From JAFGJQ01 sp964495075 (GTDB lineage Bacteria > Planctomycetota > Phycisphaerae > UBA1845), in contig CAZBUJ010000008.1 in assembly GCA_964495075.1 (NCBI GenBank), positions 58,148-122,147 on the forward strand: DNA of 64,000 bases, in the 5' to 3' direction. Within the stretch, counting starts at the first letter, position 1. Every line of letters starts with the position of its first letter. Shown in pieces: positions 55,615-64,000 of the stretch. The notes under the pieces are model-generated. The model saw nothing but the letters and a program-made list of their open reading frames with translations. It had not been told where the DNA came from and made no database searches. A program made the position numbers and the translations under genes.

Positions 55615-57381
55615 TCAGCGCTGCCCTTCCGCGAAATCCCGCAGGTCCACATCGGCGTCGCCGTCGAAATCGAACGTCGTGCAGCCGGGGGTCAACGGCA
55701 CCGCGGCGGGCCCCATGAAGCAGCGCGTGAACTGGCGGTAGTCGGCCAGGTCGACCGAGCCGTTGCCATCCCAGTCCCCCGGCGTACTGAAGAGATGCAG
55801 ATCCAAGATGCGGTAGCCGAGACCCTCCATCGGCACGGGATAGGCGGCCTGGTTGGCCTCCGTCAAATCGGCCAGGTCGGTCTCGGCGAGGATGTCGTAC
55901 ACCGTGCTCGAGCCATCCGGAATCACCCACCGCGACAGGTCGAGCGAAATGGTGGCCGGCGACGCGTCGAGGTTGTGCACGACCAGCAGCGTCTCGTCCG
56001 CCGCGCCGTCGTGCCGGAGAAACGCCCACACGTGCGTGCTCGACGCCGACACGGCATGGTAGGAACCGTGCCGCAAGGCCGGGCGGGCCTTGCGGGCGGC
56101 GATCAGCCGCTTGTACTCCTCGAGCAGCGATCCGGGCACGAACTCCTGCTCTTCCACCGACCGGCCGTCGTTGTCCTGCGAGGCGCGATCGGCGTACGCT
56201 TCCTCGTGGAGAACGAAGTAGTTGGACATCGGCGGCCCGGCCACCGCGTTCCACTTGAACGGCTCGCGCACCGGGATGTCGTTTGCGTCACCACCGTAGT
56301 CACGCCGGTACCCCTGCATGCCGATCTCGTCCCCGTGGTAAATGATCGGCGGGAACGGCTGTGTAAGGAGGATGGCCGCCGCCAGCTTGCCCTTCTCGAA
56401 GTCGCCCCACACGATGGTTCCCAGGCGATCCACGTCATGGTCACCGATGATACCCACGTAGGTCCGGCCGGGCGGTAACTCCCAAAGTGCCCACGCGGTG
56501 ACACCGTACAGATCCTCCGCCAGCCCGCTAATCACCGCCTCGCGAGCCACGAACTCGAACGGCTTGGTCATCGCCGCGTCGTGGGCGGACAGGAGATCCG
56601 CCCCCGTCGTCCCCCACTGGGCCTGCTCGGCGAACGTGAACACGTCCGGGTTCACGTCCAGCAGCCGGGCCTTCCATTGCTCCCACCAGTCCATGTGGTA
56701 TCCCCAGCCGTCGGGGGACTCCGCCCACACGTGGTCCAGGCGATAGCCGTCGACGCCGTCGGAAGGATCACCGTCGCCGTCCGGGTCGAGCCACCGCCGG
56801 CACCAGCCGACGATGACGTCCGTCGCGTCCGGGTTGTCAAGGTTCCAGTAGATGAAATCCACGGTGTCTCCGGTCCACGTCGGGTAGTCATAACCGAAGT
56901 ACTCGGTGTTCGGGGGATTTGTGAAGGCCAGCCAGTCGTCGTATTCGCTGAAGGGTCGCCCGTAGGCACTGCGAAACCACCGGCAATCCGTGCTGATTCC
57001 GTACACCACGAAATCCACGTACACCTTGATCCCGCGGGCGTGGGCCGCTGCCACGAAGGCCAGAAACTCCTCCTCCGTGCCGAGCCGCTCGTTGACCTCA
57101 TCGCCCGGCCCGTGCTGGTAACCGTGATACGCCACCGACGGGAAGATGGGGTTCATCCACACCGCCGTCACCCCGAGACGCTCGAGGTACTCGAGTGACG
57201 CAGTCATGCCCCCGAAATCGCCGAACCGATATTCGTCCCCGTCCGAGTCACGCCAGGCGATCGGCATGAACTGATACAGCACGTCGTCGCTCGCCGGACG
57301 CCCGTCGAGCGGCGCCGCATCGAGGCGGGCGGTCAGGCTGAAGACAATGCACAGGGCAAGGCCACGGCATACGCGGAGCAT
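55615..57381 (-). CDS. Secreted GH13 alpha-amylase-family hydrolase with dockerin-like C-terminus
   Basis: 588 aa. Signal peptide about 1-24 (ending LDAA). GH13 region I DFVVYGIST, II DGYRLDHVW (nucleophile Asp), III FTFAEQAQW (acid Glu) and IV GDHDVDRLG (Asp) are present, a complete catalytic triad. C-terminal beta sandwich (about 440-530) and a dockerin-like pair (DGNGSVDLADYRQF; DFDGDADVDLRDF). Likely extracellular, acting on starch or a related alpha-glucan. The start at 57381 has GGAG 6 bases upstream; in-frame TTG at 57393 is rejected. Together with the CBM25 protein upstream forms an alpha-glucan locus. Confidence 0.9.
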   Translation of the reverse strand: MLRVCRGLALCIVFSLTARLDAAPLDGRPASDDVLYQFMPIAWRDSDGDEYRFGDFGGMTASLEYLERLGVTAVWMNPIFPSVAYHGYQHGPGDEVNERLGTEEEFLAFVAAAHARGIKVYVDFVVYGISTDCRWFRSAYGRPFSEYDDWLAFTNPPNTEYFGYDYPTWTGDTVDFIYWNLDNPDATDVIVGWCRRWLDPDGDGDPSDGVDGYRLDHVWAESPDGWGYHMDWWEQWKARLLDVNPDVFTFAEQAQWGTTGADLLSAHDAAMTKPFEFVAREAVISGLAEDLYGVTAWALWELPPGRTYVGIIGDHDVDRLGTIVWGDFEKGKLAAAILLTQPFPPIIYHGDEIGMQGYRRDYGGDANDIPVREPFKWNAVAGPPMSNYFVLHEEAYADRASQDNDGRSVEEQEFVPGSLLEEYKRLIAARKARPALRHGSYHAVSASSTHVWAFLRHDGAADETLLVVHNLDASPATISLDLSRWVIPDGSSTVYDILAETDLADLTEANQAAYPVPMEGLGYRILDLHLFSTPGDWDGNGSVDLADYRQFTRCFMGPAAVPLTPGCTTFDFDGDADVDLRDFAEGQR

Positions 57382-57468
57382 GAACATCTCCAACTGTCAT
57401 GGGGCAAGGTCGGACGCGATGCCGACCTTGCCCCCTTTGCGATTCAATGGGTGCTCCCGCGAACGGGA

Positions 57469-60400
57469 TCAGTTCGCCGTGATCCGTCGCTGGAAGTAGG
57501 CCCAGTCAGCCAGATCGACGTCAAGGTCCAGATCGACGTCGGCCTCGACCTCGCAACCTGCGGCCGGCGGGCTGTCCGGACCATCGATACAGGCCTCGAA
57601 CAACACGTAGTCCGCCGGGTCGACCACGCAGTCCTCGTTGAAGTCCATGTCCGCAAACGGCCCGGTGACCTCGATGTCCAGCATCGACTGTTCGACGTAC
57701 TCTGCGAAGTCGATGTTGCCGTCGCCGTTGCCCGGAATGACCTGCATCTCGGGGATCAGCGGCGAGCCGTCGGGTGTCGGGTACGGACCCATGGCGACGT
57801 AAACCGTGCTCGGCACGGAACCGAGTTCCGACCCGATGTCGATCTGACCCTCGAGGTACGGCAGGTCCGTATTCTGCGGCACGCTCGCGCGGAACGTATC
57901 GTCACCCACGTCGAACCAGCCGACCCAGCCGTTGTCGACCTCCTGGGCCAGGTAGGCGTCCCACTGAGCCACGGTGCCGGCTTTCGCCCACGGCTGCGGG
58001 GCCGGATCACCCGGCAGACCCGCCACGAAGATGAAGTGGTCGTTGCCGGCCTGGCTGCGCTCCGTGCACATGTACAGGAAGCCGTCCCGCATGCCCGCCC
58101 ACAGGTGGCGCGAGCCGTCCTCGCTGGTGCCGATCAGCGTCGCGCACGCATCCACGTAGCCGTCCATCGCCCACGGCGGTTCGCCAAGGCTGCTGTCGAC
58201 CTCGAAATCCCAGTCGTTCCCGTCGTTGTTGTCCCACGTGCCGCCGCCGTCGTTGAACGCCATGTTCAGGCCGAGCGGCCCATAGGCGAAGGACGCGACC
58301 GGAATCGTGACTTCCCACTTGCAGTCGCCCGTACCGGTCATCTGCTCGTCCGGCATGACCGGGCTCCAGTCGTTGAACCCGTAATGGACCCAGACCGACT
58401 CCGCGCTCTCGAGCACGCGACCGGTGGGGTCATACGTGATCGTCACGTTCTCACCGGCCAGCGCCGGGTTCGGATCGATCTCCACCACCTCGCCCGACGA
58501 CGGTCGGCCGACCGTGAAGTGCCAGTCCTGGCCCTGGTTGTCGTCGTCCACGCCCAGGCCGTCGTTGAACTGCACGTCCAACTGCAGCGCGTCGGCGGCG
58601 GCGGTGATCGTCACCTTCCACTCCGAGCCGGTGACACCGTTCGTTGCGATCATGGGCACCTCGACCGGCGCCGAAGCCCAGCCGTCGAACCCGTAGACCA
58701 GGTTGACCTGGGCGGCTCCCTCGAGCGGGCGTCCCTCGGATACGTACCACACGGTCACGTCCTCGCCCTGCAACGGCGGATCGGGCACCACCGAAGCGGT
58801 ACCATCCCCCACCGGGTCCGCCGCCTCACACGTCTGCAGCGCATCGGGCGACCCGCTGTAGTCATCCGGAACGATCGCGCCGTCCGCCCGACCGCCGAAC
58901 GTCGGCAGGGCCGTCACGGTCGTCGAGAAGAACTGCGAATACCCGGTGAGGTCCGCCCGCAGCGGGAACATCGCCGGCGGGGCACAGTAGCCCGCCAGCA
59001 GGTCCGACGGCGGCAAGGTGTGGTTGCTGAACTGGCCCTGGACACCGTCATTGTTCGGCATCAGGGCAACCCAGATCCGTACGTTGTCATTCGCGCCCAG
59101 CCCGTCACCGAGCCGGTACATGGGAATACCGACCTCCAGGCCGGTCACCACGTCGGCCGGATTCGTCTCCAGGTTCGTATCGTCAAAGCCACCGACATAG
59201 CCAAGGCCTTCCGGCAACAGCGACTCGACCCCGAGGTTGACCTCCACCCCGCCGGCGTAAACCTGCGAGGCGAACACGGGCAGCGTGCTCACGCCGTCAC
59301 AGCACAGCCGCTGGTCGAAGGCCGTGCCCGACAGGAAGTACTCGTTGAAGTGTACTTCGCCGCCGCTGTAGTTCACGAACAGCGCGTAGTCCGCTTCCTC
59401 GGGCAGAATCGTGCCCTCGCCGACCGCACGGCAGGAGAACGTGTCGCTCCGCTGTGACGCGATCGGCATCAGGTCGGGCGGCGTGGCCGCGCCACCGGCC
59501 TTCAACTCGGTCTGACCCGTCATGTCATCCGTATCGATGAAGATCACCATCGCCGAGCCGTTGTTCTCCAGGTTGCCGCCCACACCGATGAACAGGAGGT
59601 TGAAGAAAGGGTCGAAGGGGTCGATGAGCTTGGCCACGTACAGATTGTCGACCTCCGACTCCAGCGGCACGCAGCCCTCGGTGGCGATGTTCCAGTCATT
59701 GCCGTTGTTGTTGTCCCAGGTGCCGGCCCCGTCGTTGAACACGAAGTTGAGCTCGCAGCCTCGGATGGGGATGGTCACGGTGACTTCCCACACCGGACCG
59801 TTGGTGTTCATCGCTACGTCCTCGAACGTGGGATTGAAATCGTTGATGCCCCAGTGGAGGAACACCTGCGTGGCACCCTCGAGGACCGTGTCATCCGGGT
59901 TGTAGGTGATGGTCACGTCCATGCCGGCCACCGGCGGATCCGGATTCACCGACACCCGCGGCACCCCCCCGGAGACGGCGAGTCGCCAGTCAAAGCCGTC
60001 GTTGTTATCCCAGATCGGCTCGGCCGAATCGTCGAAGAAGCTGCAATCGAACTCCACCGCGTACGACGGCACGGAAACCGTCGCCTCCCAGTGGTCCGTC
60101 TCCCAGGTCATCGCCACGTCCGAACGCACGATCTCCCAGTTGTTGAACCCGTGATGCAGGAACACGGCTGACGCGCTGGCCAACGGGCCGCCGGTGGCGT
60201 CGTAACTGATCGTCACGTCCATCGACGCCTCCACCGGGTCCGGGCTGGTGGAGACGGAATCCGGGTTGGGCTCCCCGCCGGTCACCGCGATGGTCCAGTT
60301 GTCGCCATCGTTGTTGTCCCAGGTACCGGCCCCGTCGTTGAAGGCCATGTTGATCTCGACGGCCTGGGAGGGCACGGTCACCGTGACTTCCCACACCGAC

Positions 60401-60633
60401 GTCCCCGCGTTCCAGGTCATCGAGGCGTCGGGGTCCACCGTCGGGTGCCAACCGTTGTACCCGTAATGAAGGTATACGGCCGCCGCCCCTTCCAGCGGGC
60501 GACCCGTCGGATCGTAACTGACGGTCACGGCCATCCCGGCGACCGGCGGATCCGGATCCACCGCCACCGTGTCCGCGGCCGCGGTGCCCGCCAGGACAAC
60601 GAGCGCCAACGCCACTATTGTCATGTGCTTCAT
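57469..60633 (-). CDS. Secreted protein with five CBM25-like starch-binding modules and dockerin-like end
   Basis: 1054 aa. The signal peptide is about 1-19. Three CBM25-like units (about 20-310) each have a YGYNGW/HGFNNW/WGINDF turn and NDGAGTWDNN-type motif. A long middle region (about 315-570) has no recognised family. Two more units (about 590-790) with YGFDGW and YGFNDW follow. Then a domain of about 180 residues and a dockerin-like pair (about 960-1054; DFNEDCVVDPADY, DLDLDVDLADW). Likely extracellular; no glycosidase motif is seen, so it appears to be a starch-binding scaffold. Start MKHM at 60633 with AAGGA upstream. Confidence 0.84.
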   Translation of the reverse strand: MKHMTIVALALVVLAGTAAADTVAVDPDPPVAGMAVTVSYDPTGRPLEGAAAVYLHYGYNGWHPTVDPDASMTWNAGTSVWEVTVTVPSQAVEINMAFNDGAGTWDNNDGDNWTIAVTGGEPNPDSVSTSPDPVEASMDVTISYDATGGPLASASAVFLHHGFNNWEIVRSDVAMTWETDHWEATVSVPSYAVEFDCSFFDDSAEPIWDNNDGFDWRLAVSGGVPRVSVNPDPPVAGMDVTITYNPDDTVLEGATQVFLHWGINDFNPTFEDVAMNTNGPVWEVTVTIPIRGCELNFVFNDGAGTWDNNNGNDWNIATEGCVPLESEVDNLYVAKLIDPFDPFFNLLFIGVGGNLENNGSAMVIFIDTDDMTGQTELKAGGAATPPDLMPIASQRSDTFSCRAVGEGTILPEEADYALFVNYSGGEVHFNEYFLSGTAFDQRLCCDGVSTLPVFASQVYAGGVEVNLGVESLLPEGLGYVGGFDDTNLETNPADVVTGLEVGIPMYRLGDGLGANDNVRIWVALMPNNDGVQGQFSNHTLPPSDLLAGYCAPPAMFPLRADLTGYSQFFSTTVTALPTFGGRADGAIVPDDYSGSPDALQTCEAADPVGDGTASVVPDPPLQGEDVTVWYVSEGRPLEGAAQVNLVYGFDGWASAPVEVPMIATNGVTGSEWKVTITAAADALQLDVQFNDGLGVDDDNQGQDWHFTVGRPSSGEVVEIDPNPALAGENVTITYDPTGRVLESAESVWVHYGFNDWSPVMPDEQMTGTGDCKWEVTIPVASFAYGPLGLNMAFNDGGGTWDNNDGNDWDFEVDSSLGEPPWAMDGYVDACATLIGTSEDGSRHLWAGMRDGFLYMCTERSQAGNDHFIFVAGLPGDPAPQPWAKAGTVAQWDAYLAQEVDNGWVGWFDVGDDTFRASVPQNTDLPYLEGQIDIGSELGSVPSTVYVAMGPYPTPDGSPLIPEMQVIPGNGDGNIDFAEYVEQSMLDIEVTGPFADMDFNEDCVVDPADYVLFEACIDGPDSPPAAGCEVEADVDLDLDVDLADWAYFQRRITAN

Positions 60634-60887
60634 GGGTTGCATCCTTCTTCCTTCGCGTGTACTGACCAGTTCCCACGGACGGTCCGCCCGCCATGGCGAT
60701 ACCGCCCCCGAACGTCTACCTCGTAAGGAATCCCTCCCGCGCTCATCGATCTGCGCGCGACTGATTGGGCGAATCCCAGCGCTGCATGCTCCGCGATTGA
60801 TGTCCTCATTTCCCCGATGAATGGCCTCTTTCCACTGTGCCCCCTGCACAAACGCAAGCACGCCCACGGTCGGGCGTGCTGATGATT

Positions 60888-61997
60888 CTATTCGAGCGTG
60901 CGCGGCGGCCGGTACGGCGATACGCGAACCAGTTCGCTGTACTGGGCCGGTACCTTGTCGCCCAGCTCGCGGTGCTCGCGCCAGCCCGTGACCTTCAGGG
61001 TGGCCGAATGGAAATCCGCGAACGTGGCGTTGATGGCACCCCCCGGGTGACGCTTCGTCGGGATCCGCTGGAACCAGCGGAACACCGAGTGCGGCAGGTA
61101 CGGGCCTCGGGCCTGGGCACTGGTGATCAGGTTGGCGTAGCCCCAGCCCTGGGCATCGTGGACTTCGAACTGCCCCGTCTCCGCCTCGTCCTTCGAATTC
61201 GGTCCGGCATCCACGATCAACAGGCACGTGCCAGGAGTGTACACTTTGTCCATCACGCCGCGGAGACGTTTGCCCGCCTGTTCCCAGCCCGGCCGACTCG
61301 CGTCCTCGCCGATGTGCCCGTCTTTCCAGCACGCGGGGATCGGCGTCCCGCCGTCGGTCAGGGCTTCGGTTCCCACGATGTCCTCGTTCACTCCGAAGCT
61401 CAGGAATCCCCAGTATTTGGTGTCCGCGCCCGGCAGCAGCGGATCGTCGGGGTCACCACTGCCCTTTAACGCCTCCGTTCCGCTGGGATAGAACGGCGTA
61501 GAAATCTTGGCCGTGTCGGCCGGACATTGAACCAGCTCGAAATCGGTGGAGATCTTGTCGATCTTCGCCCACGCGTCAGCGAACGTGTTTGCCCGAACCC
61601 CCCACTGCCAATTGCTTCCGTAGTCGACCCCCGATGCCCGGGCCATCGCCACCGGCCAGGCCAGGATTTCGTTCTGATCGTCGTACGCATAGATCTGCCG
61701 CGCCGGATCCACCTGCGTCACGCCCAGGCTCCCGGTGCCTTCCGTGGCCGACAGTTGAAACCGCCCGTCATGCTCCCCCGCGAAACCCAGCCCCGCCTGT
61801 CCCAGACCGCGCTGGTGAGCCAGGCACTTGATCAACTTGGCCTGGGATCGCGCCCGCTGAAGCGACGGCAGCAGAATCGAAATGAGCAGCGCAATGATCG
61901 ATACGACCACCAGCAACTCGATCAACGTAAAACCGAGGCCGCGACACGGATCGTTCCGCTCGCCCGCACGAACGACGGAGTGATTCCTATTCAGCAT
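60888..61997 (-). CDS. Pseudopilin-like secreted protein (type IV pilin N-terminus, DUF1559-like)
   Basis: 369 aa. The prepilin peptidase site is G22-F23 with Glu at +5 (LGFTLIELLVVVSIIALL). A hydrophobic helix follows, then a large extracellular domain with H-x-GGxxNxxFADxHS near the end (HPGGAINATFADFHSA), the motif of planctomycete DUF1559/SBP_bac_10-type pseudopilins. Start at 61997, where the pilin-like residues begin. Isolated from other secretion genes. Such proteins are numerous in Planctomycetes and of unknown function. Confidence 0.87.
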   Translation of the reverse strand: MLNRNHSVVRAGERNDPCRGLGFTLIELLVVVSIIALLISILLPSLQRARSQAKLIKCLAHQRGLGQAGLGFAGEHDGRFQLSATEGTGSLGVTQVDPARQIYAYDDQNEILAWPVAMARASGVDYGSNWQWGVRANTFADAWAKIDKISTDFELVQCPADTAKISTPFYPSGTEALKGSGDPDDPLLPGADTKYWGFLSFGVNEDIVGTEALTDGGTPIPACWKDGHIGEDASRPGWEQAGKRLRGVMDKVYTPGTCLLIVDAGPNSKDEAETGQFEVHDAQGWGYANLITSAQARGPYLPHSVFRWFQRIPTKRHPGGAINATFADFHSATLKVTGWREHRELGDKVPAQYSELVRVSPYRPPRTLE

Positions 61998-62871
61998 GGG
62001 CCGGACCCTTCTTGCAGAATCCCGGTGAGTGGTGAACGTCGATTGTGGCGGGACCGATAATCGTCTACCTAACGAGTCGTCTACCAACGTTCGGCATATC
62101 GATCGCCGTTCACGCGTGCCGATGCAAGCACACGCACACTCGATGATAGCGGACCGCCAGGAAACATGTCAACCGCGTTGACGGCAACCTCTCGCGGGCA
62201 CGCAGTCCACTTCACACCATCGCCCCATCCCGCTTACTGCCGAATCAACAGCAGGTTAGCGGATAGCCCTGGACAGGCCACCTGCAAGGTGTCCTCCACG
62301 GGCTTGACCGGCGGGCGCTCGGTGCCGGCCCACTTTTGACACATTGAGATCACCACGCACAAGGCCGGTGACAGCACCAGCGGCGTGCGTCGGCGCGGGG
62401 GCCGTGTCGCCCGGCCGCCGACCCGTGGCCGGGTCTCTGCCACCGGCTCGCGCCGTCGCGCACTGCATGGGTTCTCAGCCTCTCCCTCCCGCGACTCCCG
62501 CGCGCCGCGATTCGACTCTCCGGGACCCGCCCCGCCCGACGCGCCGCCGTCAGGGCAACGCCGGTCCGTCGTCGGGTCCATCGCGTGCCCGGGTCGACCG
62601 TGCCCGTCGCGGTGCACGCCGGCCGACCATGCCGTCAACCCTATCAGAACCAAGGGGTTATCGCGCATGCTCAATTGCCGGGAACGGGGACTTGAACGAC
62701 CGCGCGCGCAACGGTGCGTTCGTCGAGGTTTGACGCCTGGCACAGCGCGACCGAACCGTGGCCGGCAGTTGAGCCGGAACAGCAAGCTCGCTATAGTGCG
62801 GCGAGTGTGCCGAGCCTGTGGCGGAGGCTCGGCGACGCGTCAAGTCCGGCAACTCCAACTCGGAGCACGAC
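61998..62871. other. Intergenic region, about 870 bases
   Basis: No gene is supported; open frames here are short, Arg/Pro-rich GC artefacts. Promoters for both divergent neighbours probably lie here but none is clear. Confidence 0.4.
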
Positions 62872-63420
62872 ATGGATAAGAACGAATTCCTGCGTGAGCA
62901 GTTCGTCACCCTGCGGGCGGAGATCAAGGCCATCAAAGCGCGAATCTTCTGGATCACCCTGCTCGGCGTGTTCGGGGTACCGGTGGTGACCTACCTGGCT
63001 GAGACATCGACCGGCGGTCAGTTCGTCAGCCCGATGATCCCCTATGTGGTCATCGTGCTGATCGTCATGTTCCTGGCGGAGCAGAACGCCCTGATGCGAG
63101 CCGGACGATACATTCTCAATGAGATCGAGCCCCACGCCGGCCACTCGCCGGGTTGGGAGACATGGCTGAGCGGGCACTCCGCGTTGAGGCTCATGGACAA
63201 ACACCTGTTCGCCGTCTTCATGCTCGTCTTCTTTGCGTACTACTTCATGGCCATCGGCTTCGCGATCGAGAAGCTGTGGAGCATCGAACGGCAGCCCCTT
63301 GTCATCACAATGTGGACGGTCGCGGCGGTAGTCACCTACACCGTCGGCGGGATCTGGGCGATCTTCACGTTCCTGCATCACTGGCGATCCGTCACCACCA
63401 CAACCGGCGGCGACGCGTAG
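62872..63420 (+). CDS. Small membrane protein, four helices, unknown function
   Basis: 182 aa. Four hydrophobic segments at about 23-41, 55-73, 113-133 and 145-170. The N-terminus is a charged helix (DKNEFLREQFVTLRAEIKAIK). No family recognised. CGGAG lies 6 bases before ATG 62872. Confidence 0.78.
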   Translation: MDKNEFLREQFVTLRAEIKAIKARIFWITLLGVFGVPVVTYLAETSTGGQFVSPMIPYVVIVLIVMFLAEQNALMRAGRYILNEIEPHAGHSPGWETWLSGHSALRLMDKHLFAVFMLVFFAYYFMAIGFAIEKLWSIERQPLVITMWTVAAVVTYTVGGIWAIFTFLHHWRSVTTTTGGDA

Positions 63421-63569
63421 TCACGGCCTGACACAGTCATGGCCTGGCACTGGGCAGCCAGCGCACGGCCGGCCGGAGAACGGTCGACGCGGCGGTGTGC
63501 GCGGCGGTACCACGCCGGCCGCCGGCCTGGCACACCACCGGATCTGACCCTCGCAAGCGGAGCAGCACG

Positions 63570-64000
63570 ATGAATCGGCGAATGATGTGGCTGGCGAGTG
63601 TCGTCTCCGTTTGGGCCGCAGCGGGCGCCGGGGCCGACAGTGCGGTAACGGTACACCTGGCCCTGCCGGAAGACGCGCTTCCGGCAGACGTACGATGGGG
63701 CATCAAGCGCGACGGTCGGCTTCTCGCCGAAGGCCGGGCCAAGGTAGCCGACCCGTCCACCCAACTGACGCTGCGGCCGACGCAGCGCGGAACATCCGCC
63801 TCCCTGACGGACGGCACCGCGGCCCTGCTGTTATGCATCAATCGCGACCACCTCGAGTCCTATAACCCGAGTTTCGGCGAACTGTACCAGCGAATCCCCA
63901 TCTGGATTAGCGACGGTCGGGCCCGGGCCGTCGCGGCCCTCCAGGACTGGCACCCGCGCCCCCTCAACGACCGTGCGAATCTGCTGCCAATCCACTACCA
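63570..64000 (+). CDS. Secreted protein, N-terminal part (runs off the window)
   Basis: 143 codons open to the window edge. Signal peptide about 1-22 (MMWLASVVSVWAAAGAGA). Following beta-rich sequence includes DVRWGIKRDGRLLAEGRAK and LLLCINRDHLESYNPSFGELY. No domain is recognised. GCGGAGCAG lies upstream as a weak ribosome site. Confidence 0.7.
   Translation, partial: MNRRMMWLASVVSVWAAAGAGADSAVTVHLALPEDALPADVRWGIKRDGRLLAEGRAKVADPSTQLTLRPTQRGTSASLTDGTAALLLCINRDHLESYNPSFGELYQRIPIWISDGRARAVAALQDWHPRPLNDRANLLPIHY

Noticed and set aside
57451..59457. 668-codon plus-strand open frame
   Set aside because: Antisense of the CBM25-like gene; composition is Arg/His/Val-rich without motifs.

Overview
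This is a 64 kb window of GC-rich DNA from what looks like a member of the Planctomycetes, probably Phycisphaerae-like. That inference rests on several traits: many secreted proteins ending in paired calcium-binding dockerin-like repeats, a Tricorn-type protease with a huge Asp/Lys linker, a MoxR/DUF58/von Willebrand cluster, BamA, an Omp28-like thioredoxin-fold family and a pseudopilin-like secreted protein. TGA is used freely as a stop codon, so the genetic code is standard. No plasmid, phage, transposase or CRISPR array is visible.

Layout. 1-9.2 kb: end of a Tricorn-like protease, an SDR oxidoreductase, a SugE-type exporter, then a leftward group (GT-C-like membrane protein, B12-binding radical SAM enzyme, alpha-oxoamine-synthase-type aminotransferase) and a divergent DPM1/GtrB-type glycosyltransferase. 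9.4-13.5 kb: two tandem secreted Omp28/thioredoxin-like proteins. In the second, the first Cys codon of the CxxC is an in-frame UGA followed by a short hairpin, so it is a strong selenoprotein candidate. 14.3-20.5 kb: a leftward five-gene [NiFe]-hydrogenase operon: a protein joining an Omp28/thioredoxin domain to nine CxxCH haem sites, small subunit with Tat signal, large subunit, maturation protease, and a mono-haem secreted protein. 20.9-23.6 kb: tRNA-Ser(GCT) and three tandem copies of an unrecognised small lipoprotein gene. 23.6-33.5 kb: housekeeping and regulatory genes (HDOD protein, ferredoxin, dUTPase-like protein, HAD phosphatase, CinA, NarL-type regulator, BamA) and a frameshifted AhpD-like gene. 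33.6-42.5 kb: tryptophanase, an InaA/WaaP-like kinase, a macrodomain protein, a subtilisin with PKD domains, membrane proteins, a stand-alone Clp N-domain protein and a lipoprotein.

42.9-55.5 kb is one tightly packed rightward operon: a coiled-coil membrane protein with a DnaJ-type zinc finger, an iron-type ABC binding protein and fused permease without an ATPase, an NHL-repeat lipoprotein, then a vWA/glutamine-amidotransferase-like membrane protein, MoxR ATPase, DUF58 protein and BatA-like vWA protein. 55.6-60.6 kb is a starch-related pair on the minus strand (GH13 amylase; a protein with five CBM25-like modules). The window closes with a pseudopilin-like protein, a small membrane protein and the start of a secreted protein.

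The most unusual content is the UGA-containing thioredoxin-like gene beside a Cys paralogue, the related thioredoxin domain fused to a multihaem cytochrome in the hydrogenase operon, and the tandem small-lipoprotein family.
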